Source: Flavobacterium oncorhynchi (GTDB lineage: Bacteria; Bacteroidota; Bacteroidia; Flavobacteriales; Flavobacteriaceae). Taken from it: a stretch of DNA of 60,342 bases. The notes beneath the pieces were generated by a model. It made no database searches and had not been told where the DNA came from. It saw only the letters and a program-made list of their open reading frames with translations. Positions 34,713 through 44,653 of the stretch are shown in pieces. Position 1 is the first letter of the stretch, and each line of letters starts with the position of its first letter. The position numbers were made by a program, and so were the translations under genes. Location of the stretch: positions 1 through 60,342 of the forward strand of contig NZ_MUHA01000019.1 of the NCBI RefSeq assembly GCF_002217355.1, in the 5' to 3' direction.

Positions 34713-35966
34713 CTATCTATTATTACTTACATAGAGATAACCTGATCTCTTAACTGTTTTATCTTCTTTTTTGTATTCTAAAATATAAAAATAAGTTCCA
34801 GTTGGCAGACCTTCATCTTTCTTTACTGTGCCGCGTCCTTCTGAAAATCCAAGAAACATATTATCCGTTTCATTGTACGATTTTGCATCATACACTTTTA
34901 CTCCCCAACGATTGTAAATTTGAACTCTGTTATCAGGAAATTTATCAATTCCTTTAATTACGAAACTATCGTTTATACCATCTCCATTAGGTGAAATCGC
35001 ATTATAAATTAAAATTTCATCAGATGGGGGCGCCGGGTTGTCTTTTTTAACCATAGCAATTGTAAAAATTCCATAGCCGCTTACTTGCGTAGTTACTAGT
35101 TTTGTAAAATCTGCTCCGGTAAGAAGATCGGCGGTTACTCCCTCTTCATTAATCCATTTAGCAGATGCTGTATCCCATCTTACAATTGCCAGTTCAGTTT
35201 CATTACTTTCCTGAAAGAAAGCATCGGGTGTAGTATTTTTGTCTAATGTTAAACTTAAAACTGCTTTATCCGTTCCTTTTTCCTGAGTTAAGTTCCAGTA
35301 TTCGGCTTGATCTATTGCTATGATTTTTTCCTCTTTACTTGTATAAGGATAAATACTTCCTATACTTTCAAAAAAGTATTCTGTTGTATAAATGTTATTT
35401 ACATTTTGACTTTCCTCATTTAGTGATGGCCTGTAAAAGACATCGTCACCAATTGGAAATTCAAATTTCGCTGAACCTTTTTTTTCTACTCTCCCATCAA
35501 CAAAACTCAAATTACTTGTATTAGAATGAAATGCATTTTCATTAAAAATTATTTTTCCTTTATCATTAGCGGCGTCAACAATTCCGTTCTTAAATACTGC
35601 TATTTTATTAATAACAAGTGTAGTTACTAATCGAAAAGGCTCTAAACTCGATATATTATTAAATTCGATATTTTGAAAATAAGGCGGCGCGGTTCCTTCA
35701 ATATACTGCTCATTATTTCCTGCAAAAAAAGTTTTTCCATCACTCAAATCAGTATAAGTAAATAGTCCATCGTTTTTAAAATTAGAATAAACATAAAAAT
35801 TCCCATCATTTAAAATATCGCCGCTTACTTTATTATCAAAATCTGTAATAGTAGAAAACTGCGTATTGGGTAAAACTGATAATTCACCCGTATTTACATT
35901 TTGCGAAAACAACTTTCCAATGTAAAAGATTGTAATTATACACCATTTCAAATGTTTCGTTTTCAT
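34713..35966 (-). CDS. T9SS type-B sorted surface protein
   Basis: This 417-residue protein has a signal peptide (about 1-21) and a beta-rich body. The C-terminal domain is of the gliding-motility-associated type-B class (about 325-417): ISPNGDGINDSFVIKGID, VQIYNRWGVKVYD, LPTGTYFYILEYK and a final GYLYV strand. It should be exported by the type IX system. It begins five bases after the stop of the large repeat protein, so the two are made together and probably act together at the cell surface. Type-B substrates usually have a PorP/SprF-like partner; none is present here. Confidence 0.9.
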   Translation of the reverse strand: MKTKHLKWCIITIFYIGKLFSQNVNTGELSVLPNTQFSTITDFDNKVSGDILNDGNFYVYSNFKNDGLFTYTDLSDGKTFFAGNNEQYIEGTAPPYFQNIEFNNISSLEPFRLVTTLVINKIAVFKNGIVDAANDKGKIIFNENAFHSNTSNLSFVDGRVEKKGSAKFEFPIGDDVFYRPSLNEESQNVNNIYTTEYFFESIGSIYPYTSKEEKIIAIDQAEYWNLTQEKGTDKAVLSLTLDKNTTPDAFFQESNETELAIVRWDTASAKWINEEGVTADLLTGADFTKLVTTQVSGYGIFTIAMVKKDNPAPPSDEILIYNAISPNGDGINDSFVIKGIDKFPDNRVQIYNRWGVKVYDAKSYNETDNMFLGFSEGRGTVKKDEGLPTGTYFYILEYKKEDKTVKRSGYLYVSNNR

Positions 35967-35971
35967 CTTAA

Positions 35972-38900
35972 TTATTTATTAGATGGTGTTTGTGCCAATA
36001 ATTTTTCCAAACGCTCCAAACGCAAATCCATTTCAGCCGATTTCTGCTTAAGATTTTGAATTTCTCTATCCTTTGCTTCCAGTACTTTTTGCTGTTCAAT
36101 AACATGAAGATACAGCTCTTCTACTTTTTCTAAAACCTGAACTGATAATTGTGTAACATTAAAAATATAATCGCCCTTTTCATTTTTTGACAACTCACCA
36201 ATTCCTGTAACCCCAGGCAGATGTTTATTTTCATTCACAAACTTTTCGATTTCTGTTAACGATTTAAAAGAATATTTTTTATTACTTGGATTCGCTTTAT
36301 TAAAATAATTTTCAAATACATAATCAGGATAAGTATCTGTTGCTGTTTGTATTGCTCCATTTACTGCAAGCCACACAGTTGGATCAGCAGTTCCTAACAA
36401 GTTTGTGGTATTTATTCCTATTTTCCCCATTTGATATATTGCATCAGTATTTGAAGTCGCTTTATTTGTCGTAGACTGTATCTGCCAAGGCTCTAAAGCT
36501 ATTAAAGCTGGATTTTTTATCTTTAAAATACCCGACGCATCTGCGACTACTACATTATCTGTTGTCGAAATACTAGTGAGTAAACCATCTATACGTACTG
36601 GATTATCAACACCTATTGCCTGAGGAGACACATGCAAAGTATTTGTAGGTGTATCTATATTAATACCTATTTTTGCAGCTTTCGCTGATGTCGAAAGGTT
36701 ATTTACCCCAGTACCATAAATAGCATTACCAATATTTAAGCGATTGCTTCCTACTGTCGTTGGAGCAAGAGGAAAAAGATCTACAGTGTTTCCTATAATA
36801 ATATTTTGGCTTCCTGATGCAATGTTTGCACCTGCCTGATACCCTAATGCAGTATTACCGGTTCCGCTTGCTAAAGAACCAAGTGCACTATTCCCCATTC
36901 CGACATTTTGATTTCCAGAAGTATTGACAATAAGAGCGCCTACACCTAGTCCTGTATTAAAACTGCCTGTATTAATTTCGAGCGCTTTATATCCAACAGC
37001 GACATTTCCTGTGCCGCTTGTAGCGCCTGTTAATGTATTGTGCCCAAAAGCTGTATTATTAGTTCCTACTGCATTGGATAATGCTCGAAGCCCAAATGCT
37101 GTCGTACCTGTTTGGGATAACATTCCAGCTTTTACATTATTTATTTTGAACATTAAAGGCTGCCCATCAGTAGTACCCAAAAAATTTACAGAAGAATCAG
37201 TTCCTCCATTACCAGCCATTCTCCAAAAATTTGCACCAGAAGCTGTTAGAGTCCTTAAAACACCGGTTGTGGTAGCTACTACAAAACTATCTGTCGCAGA
37301 ATTACCAGCTTGTAATCCCTCAGCACGAATCGGGTCAGCTGTACTGGTAACATGTAATGTATTAGTTGGCGCATTTGTATTAATTCCAATTTTACCTGCA
37401 GTTCCTCCTACACTACCATTTACTCCTGTTCCAAACAAAGTGTTACCAATATTCATTTCATTGCTGACTCCTGGTGCAGAGGTATTGGTATTTAAAGCTG
37501 CGACAGCACCACCGCCTCCAATCAATATATTACCATTTCCAGTAGTGCTGGTAAGACCAGCATTAGTTCCAATCGCCACATTATAACTCCCCGAAGTATT
37601 TACAGCAAGTGCATTATATCCAAGCCCTAAATTATTACTGCCTGTCGTTTTATTTAATGCATTTGCCCCAAAAGCATTATTATATCCACCTGTAAGATTA
37701 CCCAATAAGGCTAAATACCCTACAGATGTATTCCAACCGCTGCCTGGTCCTGTGAAATTACCCAATGCTAATCCACCTACAGCTGTATTACCAATTGTTG
37801 AATTTAACTTACTTAACGCGCTAAATCCAACGGCTGTGTTATCAGAGAATCCTCCTCCTAGTGCAAGTGCATTCACACCTATGGCTGTATTCTCAATACC
37901 TACAGTACCTGTACTCAAAGCCTGATAACCTAAAGCAGTATTGCTTTTAGCAATCGTACCAGATGCTACATTGGCAATTCTAAACATTAAAGGCTGGTCA
38001 TCTTTAGTACCTAAAAAGTTAAATGTTGGACTTGCTGGGTTTGTACCTGTATTTCCTGATATTAGCCAGCCTATGCTTCCAACTGCATCTACCACTGTTC
38101 TTTGGTGCAAAATTCCATTACTATCTGCTGTTACCAGATTATCTGCTGTAGGTGCAGCAACCGTTTGTAAACCTGAAATGGCCAAAGTATTGGTATTATC
38201 AGCAGTAATAGTAGTAGGTTTTATTAAACTTCCTCCTAATTGTACATTTCCATCAAGTACTGTTAAACCATTATTAGCTGAAATTAAAACTGAAACTCCA
38301 GGTGATGAAGCAACACCATTTACAGTTGAAACTAAACTTCCTTTTGTACCTATCAAAGTATTACTATTTACAAGATTTACTGCTGTTCCTGCTATTCCAT
38401 TTACTGTTGTTGTTAAAGAATTTATTGAACTTGAATTAGAAACACCACTCACGGCAGCCGAAGTTGAAGTAACTCCATTTACATCCGAAGTCAAAGTGTT
38501 TCCTGCCAAACTCAAAGTATTAGTCGTTCCTGCTGAAAGTATAGGAGCCAAATCTAAAGCCGCACTAGAAACACCATTTACAGTCGTAGTCAAACTTGTT
38601 CCTGACAATGAAGTTTCATTATTATTGACAATTGGAGCACCTGTACTTGTAATACCATTAACTGTTACCGTTGCAGTATTGATGTTTGATGTATTTGAAA
38701 CACCACTCACGGCAGCCGAAGTTGAAGCAACTCCATTTACATCCGAAGTCAAAGTGTTTCCTGCCAAACTCAAAGTATTAGTCGTTCCTGCTGAAAGTAC
38801 AGGAGCCAAATCTAAAGCCGCACTCGAAACGCCATTTACTGTTGTAGTCAAACTTGTTCCTGATAACGACGTTTCATTATTGTTGACGATTGGAGCACCT

Positions 38901-39799
38901 GCACTTGTGATTCCGTTAACTGTTACCGTTGCAATATTATTATTTGATGCATTTGAAACTCCGCTCACAGCAGAAGAGATTGAAGCAACTCCATTTACAT
39001 CTGAAGTCAAGGTATTTCCTGAAAGACTTAAAGTATTAGTCGTTCCTGCTGAAAGTACAGGAGCCAAATCTAAAGCCGCACTCGAAACACCATTTACTGT
39101 TGTGGTTAAACTTGTTCCTGATAATGAAATTTCATTATTATTAACAATTGGGGCTCCAGCACTTGTAATTCCGTCCACCGTTATTGTTGAAGTATTTCCA
39201 CTTGAAGCATTTGAAACAGTAATTGTTTTGGCAATAGCCGAAGGATTTAACATCGCTCCGCCATCAGTTCCAACTACCAGTAAGTTACTCGGATTTGTAC
39301 TCACTACTTGAGAAGTTGATGGAGTTCCAGCTTCATTAATATACGTAATTACTCCTGTTCCTAAATTTTGTATTTGTGTTGTAATCGTTTCATTTGCTTT
39401 TACGATCACACCAAAATCAATAGGCTTCAAATCTCCAGAAGAATCAACATAAGAGAACTCTGTAGTTGTGGAATTATAGATAACTGTTCCTAGAGCTGTA
39501 GAAGTTTCACTATCAATTACAATTCTATTCCATTTACTATTATACCAATAGTAATATCCCGGTTTTATATCAGCAATTGCAGCAATATTAAACACCAGCA
39601 AACTATTTACATTCCCATTGGCTATTGTCGACACATCTGTTGAGTTAATTAAACTTACTCTTGGAATTAGTACTCCGCGATTTGATGCAACAATTTCTAA
39701 CTGAGAAGAAGAATTAGGCATTGGTGTTCCAATACCAACTTGCGAATAAGCAACAAAACCACATAAAAATAGAACTATAATAGATATATATATTTTCAT
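35972..39799 (-). CDS. Large repetitive adhesin-like exported protein
   Basis: This 1275-residue protein has a signal peptide (about 1-19, ending AYSQ) followed by VGIGTPMPNSSSQLEI, a common opening in flavobacterial repeat proteins. Residues about 195-460 contain three 86-residue tandem repeats rich in T, S, N and V (for example NTLTSDVNGVA and GAPIVNNNETSLSG). Two blocks of YadA-head-like units follow (NTALGYQAL, NTAIGVNAL, NVAIGTNAG). The C-terminus has YPDYVFENYF, KHLPGVTGIGELSKNEKG and a coiled coil (about 1215-1270), similar to tail-fibre-like proteins. There is no T9SS C-terminal domain. It is probably trimeric and fibrous; that is inference. Confidence 0.82.
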   Translation of the reverse strand: MKIYISIIVLFLCGFVAYSQVGIGTPMPNSSSQLEIVASNRGVLIPRVSLINSTDVSTIANGNVNSLLVFNIAAIADIKPGYYYWYNSKWNRIVIDSETSTALGTVIYNSTTTEFSYVDSSGDLKPIDFGVIVKANETITTQIQNLGTGVITYINEAGTPSTSQVVSTNPSNLLVVGTDGGAMLNPSAIAKTITVSNASSGNTSTITVDGITSAGAPIVNNNEISLSGTSLTTTVNGVSSAALDLAPVLSAGTTNTLSLSGNTLTSDVNGVASISSAVSGVSNASNNNIATVTVNGITSAGAPIVNNNETSLSGTSLTTTVNGVSSAALDLAPVLSAGTTNTLSLAGNTLTSDVNGVASTSAAVSGVSNTSNINTATVTVNGITSTGAPIVNNNETSLSGTSLTTTVNGVSSAALDLAPILSAGTTNTLSLAGNTLTSDVNGVTSTSAAVSGVSNSSSINSLTTTVNGIAGTAVNLVNSNTLIGTKGSLVSTVNGVASSPGVSVLISANNGLTVLDGNVQLGGSLIKPTTITADNTNTLAISGLQTVAAPTADNLVTADSNGILHQRTVVDAVGSIGWLISGNTGTNPASPTFNFLGTKDDQPLMFRIANVASGTIAKSNTALGYQALSTGTVGIENTAIGVNALALGGGFSDNTAVGFSALSKLNSTIGNTAVGGLALGNFTGPGSGWNTSVGYLALLGNLTGGYNNAFGANALNKTTGSNNLGLGYNALAVNTSGSYNVAIGTNAGLTSTTGNGNILIGGGGAVAALNTNTSAPGVSNEMNIGNTLFGTGVNGSVGGTAGKIGINTNAPTNTLHVTSTADPIRAEGLQAGNSATDSFVVATTTGVLRTLTASGANFWRMAGNGGTDSSVNFLGTTDGQPLMFKINNVKAGMLSQTGTTAFGLRALSNAVGTNNTAFGHNTLTGATSGTGNVAVGYKALEINTGSFNTGLGVGALIVNTSGNQNVGMGNSALGSLASGTGNTALGYQAGANIASGSQNIIIGNTVDLFPLAPTTVGSNRLNIGNAIYGTGVNNLSTSAKAAKIGINIDTPTNTLHVSPQAIGVDNPVRIDGLLTSISTTDNVVVADASGILKIKNPALIALEPWQIQSTTNKATSNTDAIYQMGKIGINTTNLLGTADPTVWLAVNGAIQTATDTYPDYVFENYFNKANPSNKKYSFKSLTEIEKFVNENKHLPGVTGIGELSKNEKGDYIFNVTQLSVQVLEKVEELYLHVIEQQKVLEAKDREIQNLKQKSAEMDLRLERLEKLLAQTPSNK
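38420..39220. repeat. 258-base in-frame tandem repeats
   Basis: The word GCCAAATCTAAAGCCG occurs at 38547, 38805 and 39063, exactly 258 bases apart, and long flanks repeat with it. This is three units of 86 codons plus partial units at both ends, inside the adhesin-like gene. Near identity of units marks them as recent or gene-converted and able to vary in number. Confidence 0.92.
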
Positions 39800-40195
39800 A
39801 CGAAATAAATTATAATGTTAAGAATAAAAAATCGTGAATATATAAATAAATACTTACGCAAGTATCCTAAAAATTACTACTAAAACAAATAATTTCTTAC
39901 AGTAAATATTTTATGCCTTAATATATTATTATTGCTTACAATTTTTACTAAAAAGTCTGAAGTATTAACAATCTAAATTTTAATGGCGGAGAATGAAATT
40001 TAATATGGTATGGACATAAAAAAGAAATTCATTATTAAGAACACGTAAATATATGCAAAAAAGACAATATACTAAATACCAAGCACTTAAATAATACAGA
40101 ATATTATTTTACTTACATTTATCTCCTTAGATTTTGTGACTATTTAAAACAAAAAAAGAGGGCCTAATAGCCCTCTTTTTTAAATAAAATCTTTT
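39800..40195. other. Upstream region of the adhesin gene
   Basis: This 396-base gap holds a short inverted repeat ATACTT-acgc-AAGTAT (39850-39865) just upstream of the adhesin gene and the lut terminator at its right end. I found no exact TAnnTTTG box for the adhesin gene and no convincing small gene. Confidence 0.4.
40152..40181 (-). terminator. Intrinsic terminator of the lut/rha run
   Basis: AAAAAAGAGGGC pairs with GCCCTCTTTTTT over a 6-base loop, right after the stop of lutC. Confidence 0.9.
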
Positions 40196-40783
40196 TTAAT
40201 CTAACAAGAATACAATCAATCCTCTTGCACCATGTGCGCCTAAAACCAGCGATTGTTCTATATCTGCAGTTTTAGATGGTCCTGCAATAAAAGTTCCAAA
40301 ACCATATTCCTGATTTCCGATTCTTTCATAAGCTTGCTGCATGGTTCTTATAATATCATTTTTACGAACAATTATTGCAAGATACTGTGCAATAAATGGT
40401 GCTACCCGCTGTCCTAAAATAGCATCCGTAACCCAGAGTCCGCTATTTTCTGCAACTCCAAAATGTGCTTTTACAACGGTTAATTCAACATCATGAAGCA
40501 TATGCGGATCAACAGTTGTCCAATCTAAAGAAGCGATTTCTGAAAGCTCCGGCAATGTTGTAATTACTCTCTTTTTAAGATTATAATTAACCTTTATATA
40601 CGTAATTATTTCTTCATAATTAGATACTTCAACAGGATCTCCTCCAATTCCTTTTAAAACCGTTTTATAGGTTTCTAAGGTATCAAAATCTTCGGAACCT
40701 AAAAGACTTAAATCTGGCAGTTCTGTAACCAAATCAGGCTGATTTAGTTTTATTCTGTTTAAAATTTCGGCTTTACTGCTCAT
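40196..40783 (-). CDS. lutC: L-lactate utilisation protein LutC (LUD domain)
   Basis: This 195-residue LUD-domain protein is the third part of the LutABC L-lactate oxidation complex. It has the LUD features of an N-terminal helix (KAEILNRIKLNQP), VVKAHFGVAENSGLWVTDA and the closing FGTFIAGPSKTADIEQSLV. Its start overlaps the end of lutB by 11 bases. Together with lutB and lutA upstream it oxidises L-lactate to pyruvate in the cytoplasm. Confidence 0.93.
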   Translation of the reverse strand: MSSKAEILNRIKLNQPDLVTELPDLSLLGSEDFDTLETYKTVLKGIGGDPVEVSNYEEIITYIKVNYNLKKRVITTLPELSEIASLDWTTVDPHMLHDVELTVVKAHFGVAENSGLWVTDAILGQRVAPFIAQYLAIIVRKNDIIRTMQQAYERIGNQEYGFGTFIAGPSKTADIEQSLVLGAHGARGLIVFLLD

Positions 40784-42176
40784 TATCTTTTGCTTTAGAT
40801 TCTCTTGAATTTTTCTTGTACCATTCTCTAAAAGATTCCTCAGGAACGTCTGGCATTTCGCGCTGATCGTACCATTTGTTCATTTTATTATTGACCATTG
40901 CAGGAATATTTTTCATTACAAATCTTCCTGATTTTCCTGCAATGTTAAAAATAGTTGGATTTGCCAATACTGTTGCCATCGTTTTCATTGCGATGGTTTT
41001 GGCTTTTGGTGTATAACCGTCTTTTACCAAAACCTGACGCCACTTATACAATTGATCGTGAATATCAATTTTTACTGGACAAACGTTTGTGCAAGAACCG
41101 CATAGCGTGCTTGCAAAAGGCAGATCGGCATTTTTGCTCATATCTAAATTTGGTGCCAAAATAGAACCAATTGGTCCTGCTACCGCATTGTGATAACTGT
41201 GTCCGCCGCTTCGTCTGTAAACTGGACAGGTATTCATACAAGCACCGCAGCGAATACATTTTAAAGAATTTCTAAAATCTTCACGCCCTAACTGTTTGCT
41301 TCTGCCGTTGTCGACAATTACGATATGAAGTTCTTTTCCTTCTCTTGGCTTTTTGAAATGACTTGAAAAAGTTGTTATAGGCTGTCCTGTTGCACTTCTT
41401 GCTAATAACCTCAAGAAAACTCCTAAATGCTTGCGTTGTGGAATCAGCTTTTCAAATCCCATACAAGCAATATGAACATCGGCCAAATGTGCACCCATAT
41501 CGGCATTTCCTTCATTGGTACAGACTACAAATTCACCGGTTTCTGCTACCGCAAAATTTACTCCTGTTAAAGCCACTTTTCTAGTTAAAAAGGTATTTCT
41601 TAAACTATGACGAGCCGATTCTGTTAAATACTGAGGATCAAAATTTCCTTTTTCAGTTCCCAGATGTTCGTGGAAAGTTTCGCTTACATCTTCTTTCTTT
41701 AAGTGAATAGCAGGCAATACAATATGACTAGGCGGTTCTTTACGAAGTTGTACAATATATTCACCTAAATCTGAATCGATAACTTCTATCCCTTTTTCGG
41801 CTAAATAATCATTTAAATGGCATTCTTCTGTAAGCATTGATTTGGATTTCACCATTTGCTTTACATCATGTTTTGCCATGATCGAATGCACTATTTCATT
41901 GTGTTCTTTCGCATCAGCTGCCCAATGTACAATAATTCCGTTTCTTTGCGCATTGGCTTCAAATTCTACTAAATAATCATGAATATTTGAAAGCACATTG
42001 CCTTTGATTTTTGAAGCCGTTTCACGTAATAATTCCCAATCATCAATTTGATGTGCCGATTTATCACGTTTCGCACGAACAAACCAAAGTGTTTCATCGT
42101 GCCAATTGACACGCTCCACATCTTTGTTGAATTTTGCTGCGGCTTCGCTGTGCTGTATTATTTTTTCTGATGACAT
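40773..42176 (-). CDS. lutB: L-lactate utilisation iron-sulfur protein LutB
   Basis: This 467-residue protein has an N-terminal LUD-like region and two 4Fe-4S binding motifs: CIRCGACMNTCPVY at 307-320 and CGSCTNVCPVKID at 359-371. The segments ADMGAHLADVHIACMG-like (about 225-240) and VCTNEGNADMG are typical. It overlaps lutC. The gap to lutA (155 bases) is filled by a long inverted repeat. Confidence 0.95.
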   Translation of the reverse strand: MSSEKIIQHSEAAAKFNKDVERVNWHDETLWFVRAKRDKSAHQIDDWELLRETASKIKGNVLSNIHDYLVEFEANAQRNGIIVHWAADAKEHNEIVHSIMAKHDVKQMVKSKSMLTEECHLNDYLAEKGIEVIDSDLGEYIVQLRKEPPSHIVLPAIHLKKEDVSETFHEHLGTEKGNFDPQYLTESARHSLRNTFLTRKVALTGVNFAVAETGEFVVCTNEGNADMGAHLADVHIACMGFEKLIPQRKHLGVFLRLLARSATGQPITTFSSHFKKPREGKELHIVIVDNGRSKQLGREDFRNSLKCIRCGACMNTCPVYRRSGGHSYHNAVAGPIGSILAPNLDMSKNADLPFASTLCGSCTNVCPVKIDIHDQLYKWRQVLVKDGYTPKAKTIAMKTMATVLANPTIFNIAGKSGRFVMKNIPAMVNNKMNKWYDQREMPDVPEESFREWYKKNSRESKAKDNEQ

Positions 42177-42222
42177 TTTTAATTATTTAAAAGTCAATTT
42201 TGAAATGTTTATAATGTTTTAT

Positions 42223-42309
42223 TTAACCGCAAAGTGCGCAAGGATAAAAAATAACTTTGCGAACATTGCGTATCCCGATAGCTATCGGGATTACGCACTT
42301 TGCGGTTAA
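42223..42309. repeat. Nested palindromic element between lutA and lutB
   Basis: Perfect 16-base outer arms TTAACCGCAAAGTGCG (42223-42238) and CGCACTTTGCGGTTAA (42294-42309) enclose a perfect 20-base palindrome at 42272-42291 built on CCCGATAGCTATCGGG. A related left arm (17 of 19 bases) is at 60324-60342. It lies between two genes of one complex, so it is probably carried in their mRNA. Confidence 0.85.
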
Positions 42310-42331
42310 GTTTTATAAACAACATCTATTT

Positions 42332-43072
42332 TTAGTTTCCGAGGGAATTTAATATTTCTGCAATATGGATGGTTTTGATCTTGCTCTTTTGTCTTTTCAA
42401 GATCCCGTCTAAATGCATTAAGCAAGACATATCACCGCCTGTAATATAATCAACATCATGACTTTGGTGATCTTTAATTCGGTCTTGTCCCATTTTTACA
42501 GAAACAGCTTCTTCAGTAACACAAAATGTTCCTCCAAAACCGCAGCATTCATCTTTTCTGGTTAAAGCAACTAAATCAAGTCCTTCGATATTGTGAAGTA
42601 ATTGCTCGGGTTTCGAGAAAAACGGCGCATTTAATTCTGACATCTGCGAAAGATGCAATCCACGTTGTCCGTGGCAGCTTACATGCATTCCTACTCTAAA
42701 AGGAAAACGTCCGTCGATATGGTCAATTTTTAAAATATCAGTTATAAACTCTGTTAATTCAAAAACACTGTTTCTGATTTTTGTTGCTGCTTGTTCATTT
42801 TTATCATCATGCAAATGGTCTTTTACATGCAGAACACAACTTCCTGAAGGGCATACAATATAATCGAATCCTGAAAAATTGGCTATAAAATTAGTATCAC
42901 AGCCTTTTGTTAAGTGTGCATAACCGCTGTTTGCCATTGGCTGTCCGCAGCAGGTTTGTCCCATCGGAAAATGAACTTCACAACCTAATTTCTGTAAAAG
43001 TTCATATGTCGCAATACCCACTTTTGGGTAAAACTGATCGACATAACACGGTATAAATAGCCCGATTTTCAT
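42332..43072 (-). CDS. lutA: L-lactate utilisation Fe-S oxidoreductase LutA
   Basis: This 246-residue protein has the two CCG-type cysteine-rich domains of LutA/YkgE: QTCCGQPMANSGY at about 39-51 and ECCGFGGTFCV at about 177-187. The PCYVDQFYPKVG opening is typical. It is the first gene of the lut set and follows the rhamnulokinase gene across a 183-base gap containing an inverted repeat. Confidence 0.94.
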   Translation of the reverse strand: MKIGLFIPCYVDQFYPKVGIATYELLQKLGCEVHFPMGQTCCGQPMANSGYAHLTKGCDTNFIANFSGFDYIVCPSGSCVLHVKDHLHDDKNEQAATKIRNSVFELTEFITDILKIDHIDGRFPFRVGMHVSCHGQRGLHLSQMSELNAPFFSKPEQLLHNIEGLDLVALTRKDECCGFGGTFCVTEEAVSVKMGQDRIKDHQSHDVDYITGGDMSCLMHLDGILKRQKSKIKTIHIAEILNSLGN

Positions 43073-43093
43073 TTTTTATTGTTTTATTTTTTA

Positions 43094-43173
43094 CTCGCAG
43101 ATTTGGCAGATTAAACCAATTTTTATTCAAATATCACGCATTTTTTATCTCCACAATCTACCAAATCTGCGAG
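43094..43173. repeat. Intergenic inverted repeat (CTCGCAGATTTGG)
   Basis: Arms at 43094-43112 and 43155-43173 pair at 18 of 19 positions. It lies between the rhamnulokinase gene and lutA, which read in the same direction. Confidence 0.75.
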
Positions 43174-43255
43174 AAACAAAAATCTTTTTAATCCTTTATC
43201 CCAATAACTATTAGGAACAGATTTTTTAATTTTTAATTCTCAATTTTTAATTGTT

Positions 43256-44617
43256 TCAATGCTTATAAAATTTCAAATCAATCAAGTCATTCTGAATTGG
43301 TTTAGGATTCCAGTTTTGATGAATTGCCAATGCAGCTCCCAAAGCACTTGCCTGCGCCATTGATGCGGCATAAACTTCAATATCAGGGAAAGCTTCGGCT
43401 AATAAATTCATATAAATTGAATTTTTACTGAAACCTCCATCTACAAAAATTTTCTTTACAGGACTGTTATGAATGACTAAGTTAGTTGAAAATACTTGTT
43501 GTTCTACCAAATCTAACATTAATTGATGATAGGCAATTTCATAGCTTTTAAATGTCTTCAGCTCTCTTTTTTGAAAAGGACATTCTTTCAGTATATCAAA
43601 ATTATACTTTTTAGGGTAAATAATCTGAAAATTTAGAGCTCTTAAATTAGATACAATGTTTTTATCAAAATAAACCTCTTTGTATCTATCGACAGGAACT
43701 TTAAAATATTCTGCTAACCTTTTGGTTTGTATTTCGTGTTCGTTTCCTGCAAAAAGTCTTGCGGCTTTTACCGGTTTTTCTGTGTATTGCAAATAACACA
43801 AACAATCGTTTTGTAATTCCTCAAAAGTCAATTGTTTATTATTGAACGGATTCAAGGAAATGCTCCAAGTTCCTGTTGACAATAAAACAAAAGGTTCTGT
43901 AAAATTTATGGTATACGGAATTATTGCTGATGAACTATCGTGAAGTCCTGCACCTACAGATAAGCCGTCTTTTGTTTTGATAACGTCTTTTCCTGAATAG
44001 AACTCAGGAATTTTAAATGAAATGCCTTCGTTTTTTAACCATTTATGGTATTTCATTTTCTTGAAATTCCAAAGATTGGTATGACAACCCACACTTGTAA
44101 TATCGGCGTAAGCTTCATTGGTTAAAAGAAAACTCAAAAATTGCGGAAGGTGTAAACAATATACAACCTTTTCGAATAATTCTGGTCTTTCTTCTTTTAA
44201 ACGATAAATCTGCATTCCTGAATTTAAACTTCCCAAAACTGGAGAAGCCGTTTTTACAGCAAATCTTTCTTTGCCTTTATATTTATGATAGAATTCGTCT
44301 TTTAAATCCTCTGGATAATCTTTTAGGTAATTATACAGAGGAGTTAAAATTTTTCCTTCTTTATCAATGTAGACAAAACTAGCACCGTAGGTACTAAAAT
44401 TGATCGCTTTTAATACATAATTGGTTAAAGCTTTTATTTCTTCTAAACGCTCAAAAATCCAATTTTTAAGCACTTCTATATTCTCGCAAGGAAAACCGTC
44501 TTCGTCGACTGTTTCGTCCAGATTGACTGATTTCTCCCAAACGATTCTATAGTTTTCATCAAATAAGAATACTTTTTTGTTTGTTTTACCAATATCAAAA
44601 ATTGCAACTACATTCAT
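43256..44617 (-). CDS. rhaB: FGGY-family kinase, probable L-rhamnulokinase
   Basis: This 453-residue kinase has the first phosphate motif DIGKTNKKVFLFD at the N-terminus, a substrate segment YGASFVYID, GLHDSSSAIIPY, FVLLSTGTWSISLN and the second ATP segment FVDGGFSKNSIYMNLL. It is slightly shorter than E. coli RhaB. Its position between the rhamnose isomerase gene and the lut genes supports phosphorylation of L-rhamnulose at C1. The motifs alone would not exclude another ketose kinase. Confidence 0.85.
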   Translation of the reverse strand: MNVVAIFDIGKTNKKVFLFDENYRIVWEKSVNLDETVDEDGFPCENIEVLKNWIFERLEEIKALTNYVLKAINFSTYGASFVYIDKEGKILTPLYNYLKDYPEDLKDEFYHKYKGKERFAVKTASPVLGSLNSGMQIYRLKEERPELFEKVVYCLHLPQFLSFLLTNEAYADITSVGCHTNLWNFKKMKYHKWLKNEGISFKIPEFYSGKDVIKTKDGLSVGAGLHDSSSAIIPYTINFTEPFVLLSTGTWSISLNPFNNKQLTFEELQNDCLCYLQYTEKPVKAARLFAGNEHEIQTKRLAEYFKVPVDRYKEVYFDKNIVSNLRALNFQIIYPKKYNFDILKECPFQKRELKTFKSYEIAYHQLMLDLVEQQVFSTNLVIHNSPVKKIFVDGGFSKNSIYMNLLAEAFPDIEVYAASMAQASALGAALAIHQNWNPKPIQNDLIDLKFYKH

Positions 44618-44653
44618 TTAATTAATTATAAATTGTGAATTATCAATTATAAA

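Noticed and set aside
36924..37586. 220-codon plus-strand open frame
   Set aside because: It is antisense to the head-like repeats of the same gene; the open frame results from biased T/S/G/N codons.
38420..39220. CRISPR-like array
   Set aside because: The 258-base period lies within a coding frame and the units are nearly identical throughout, with no short repeat and unique spacers.
37941..39311. 456-codon plus-strand open frame
   Set aside because: It is antisense to the in-frame repeats of the adhesin-like gene. Its own repeats only mirror the 258-base units, and the opposite strand has the signal peptide and domain order.
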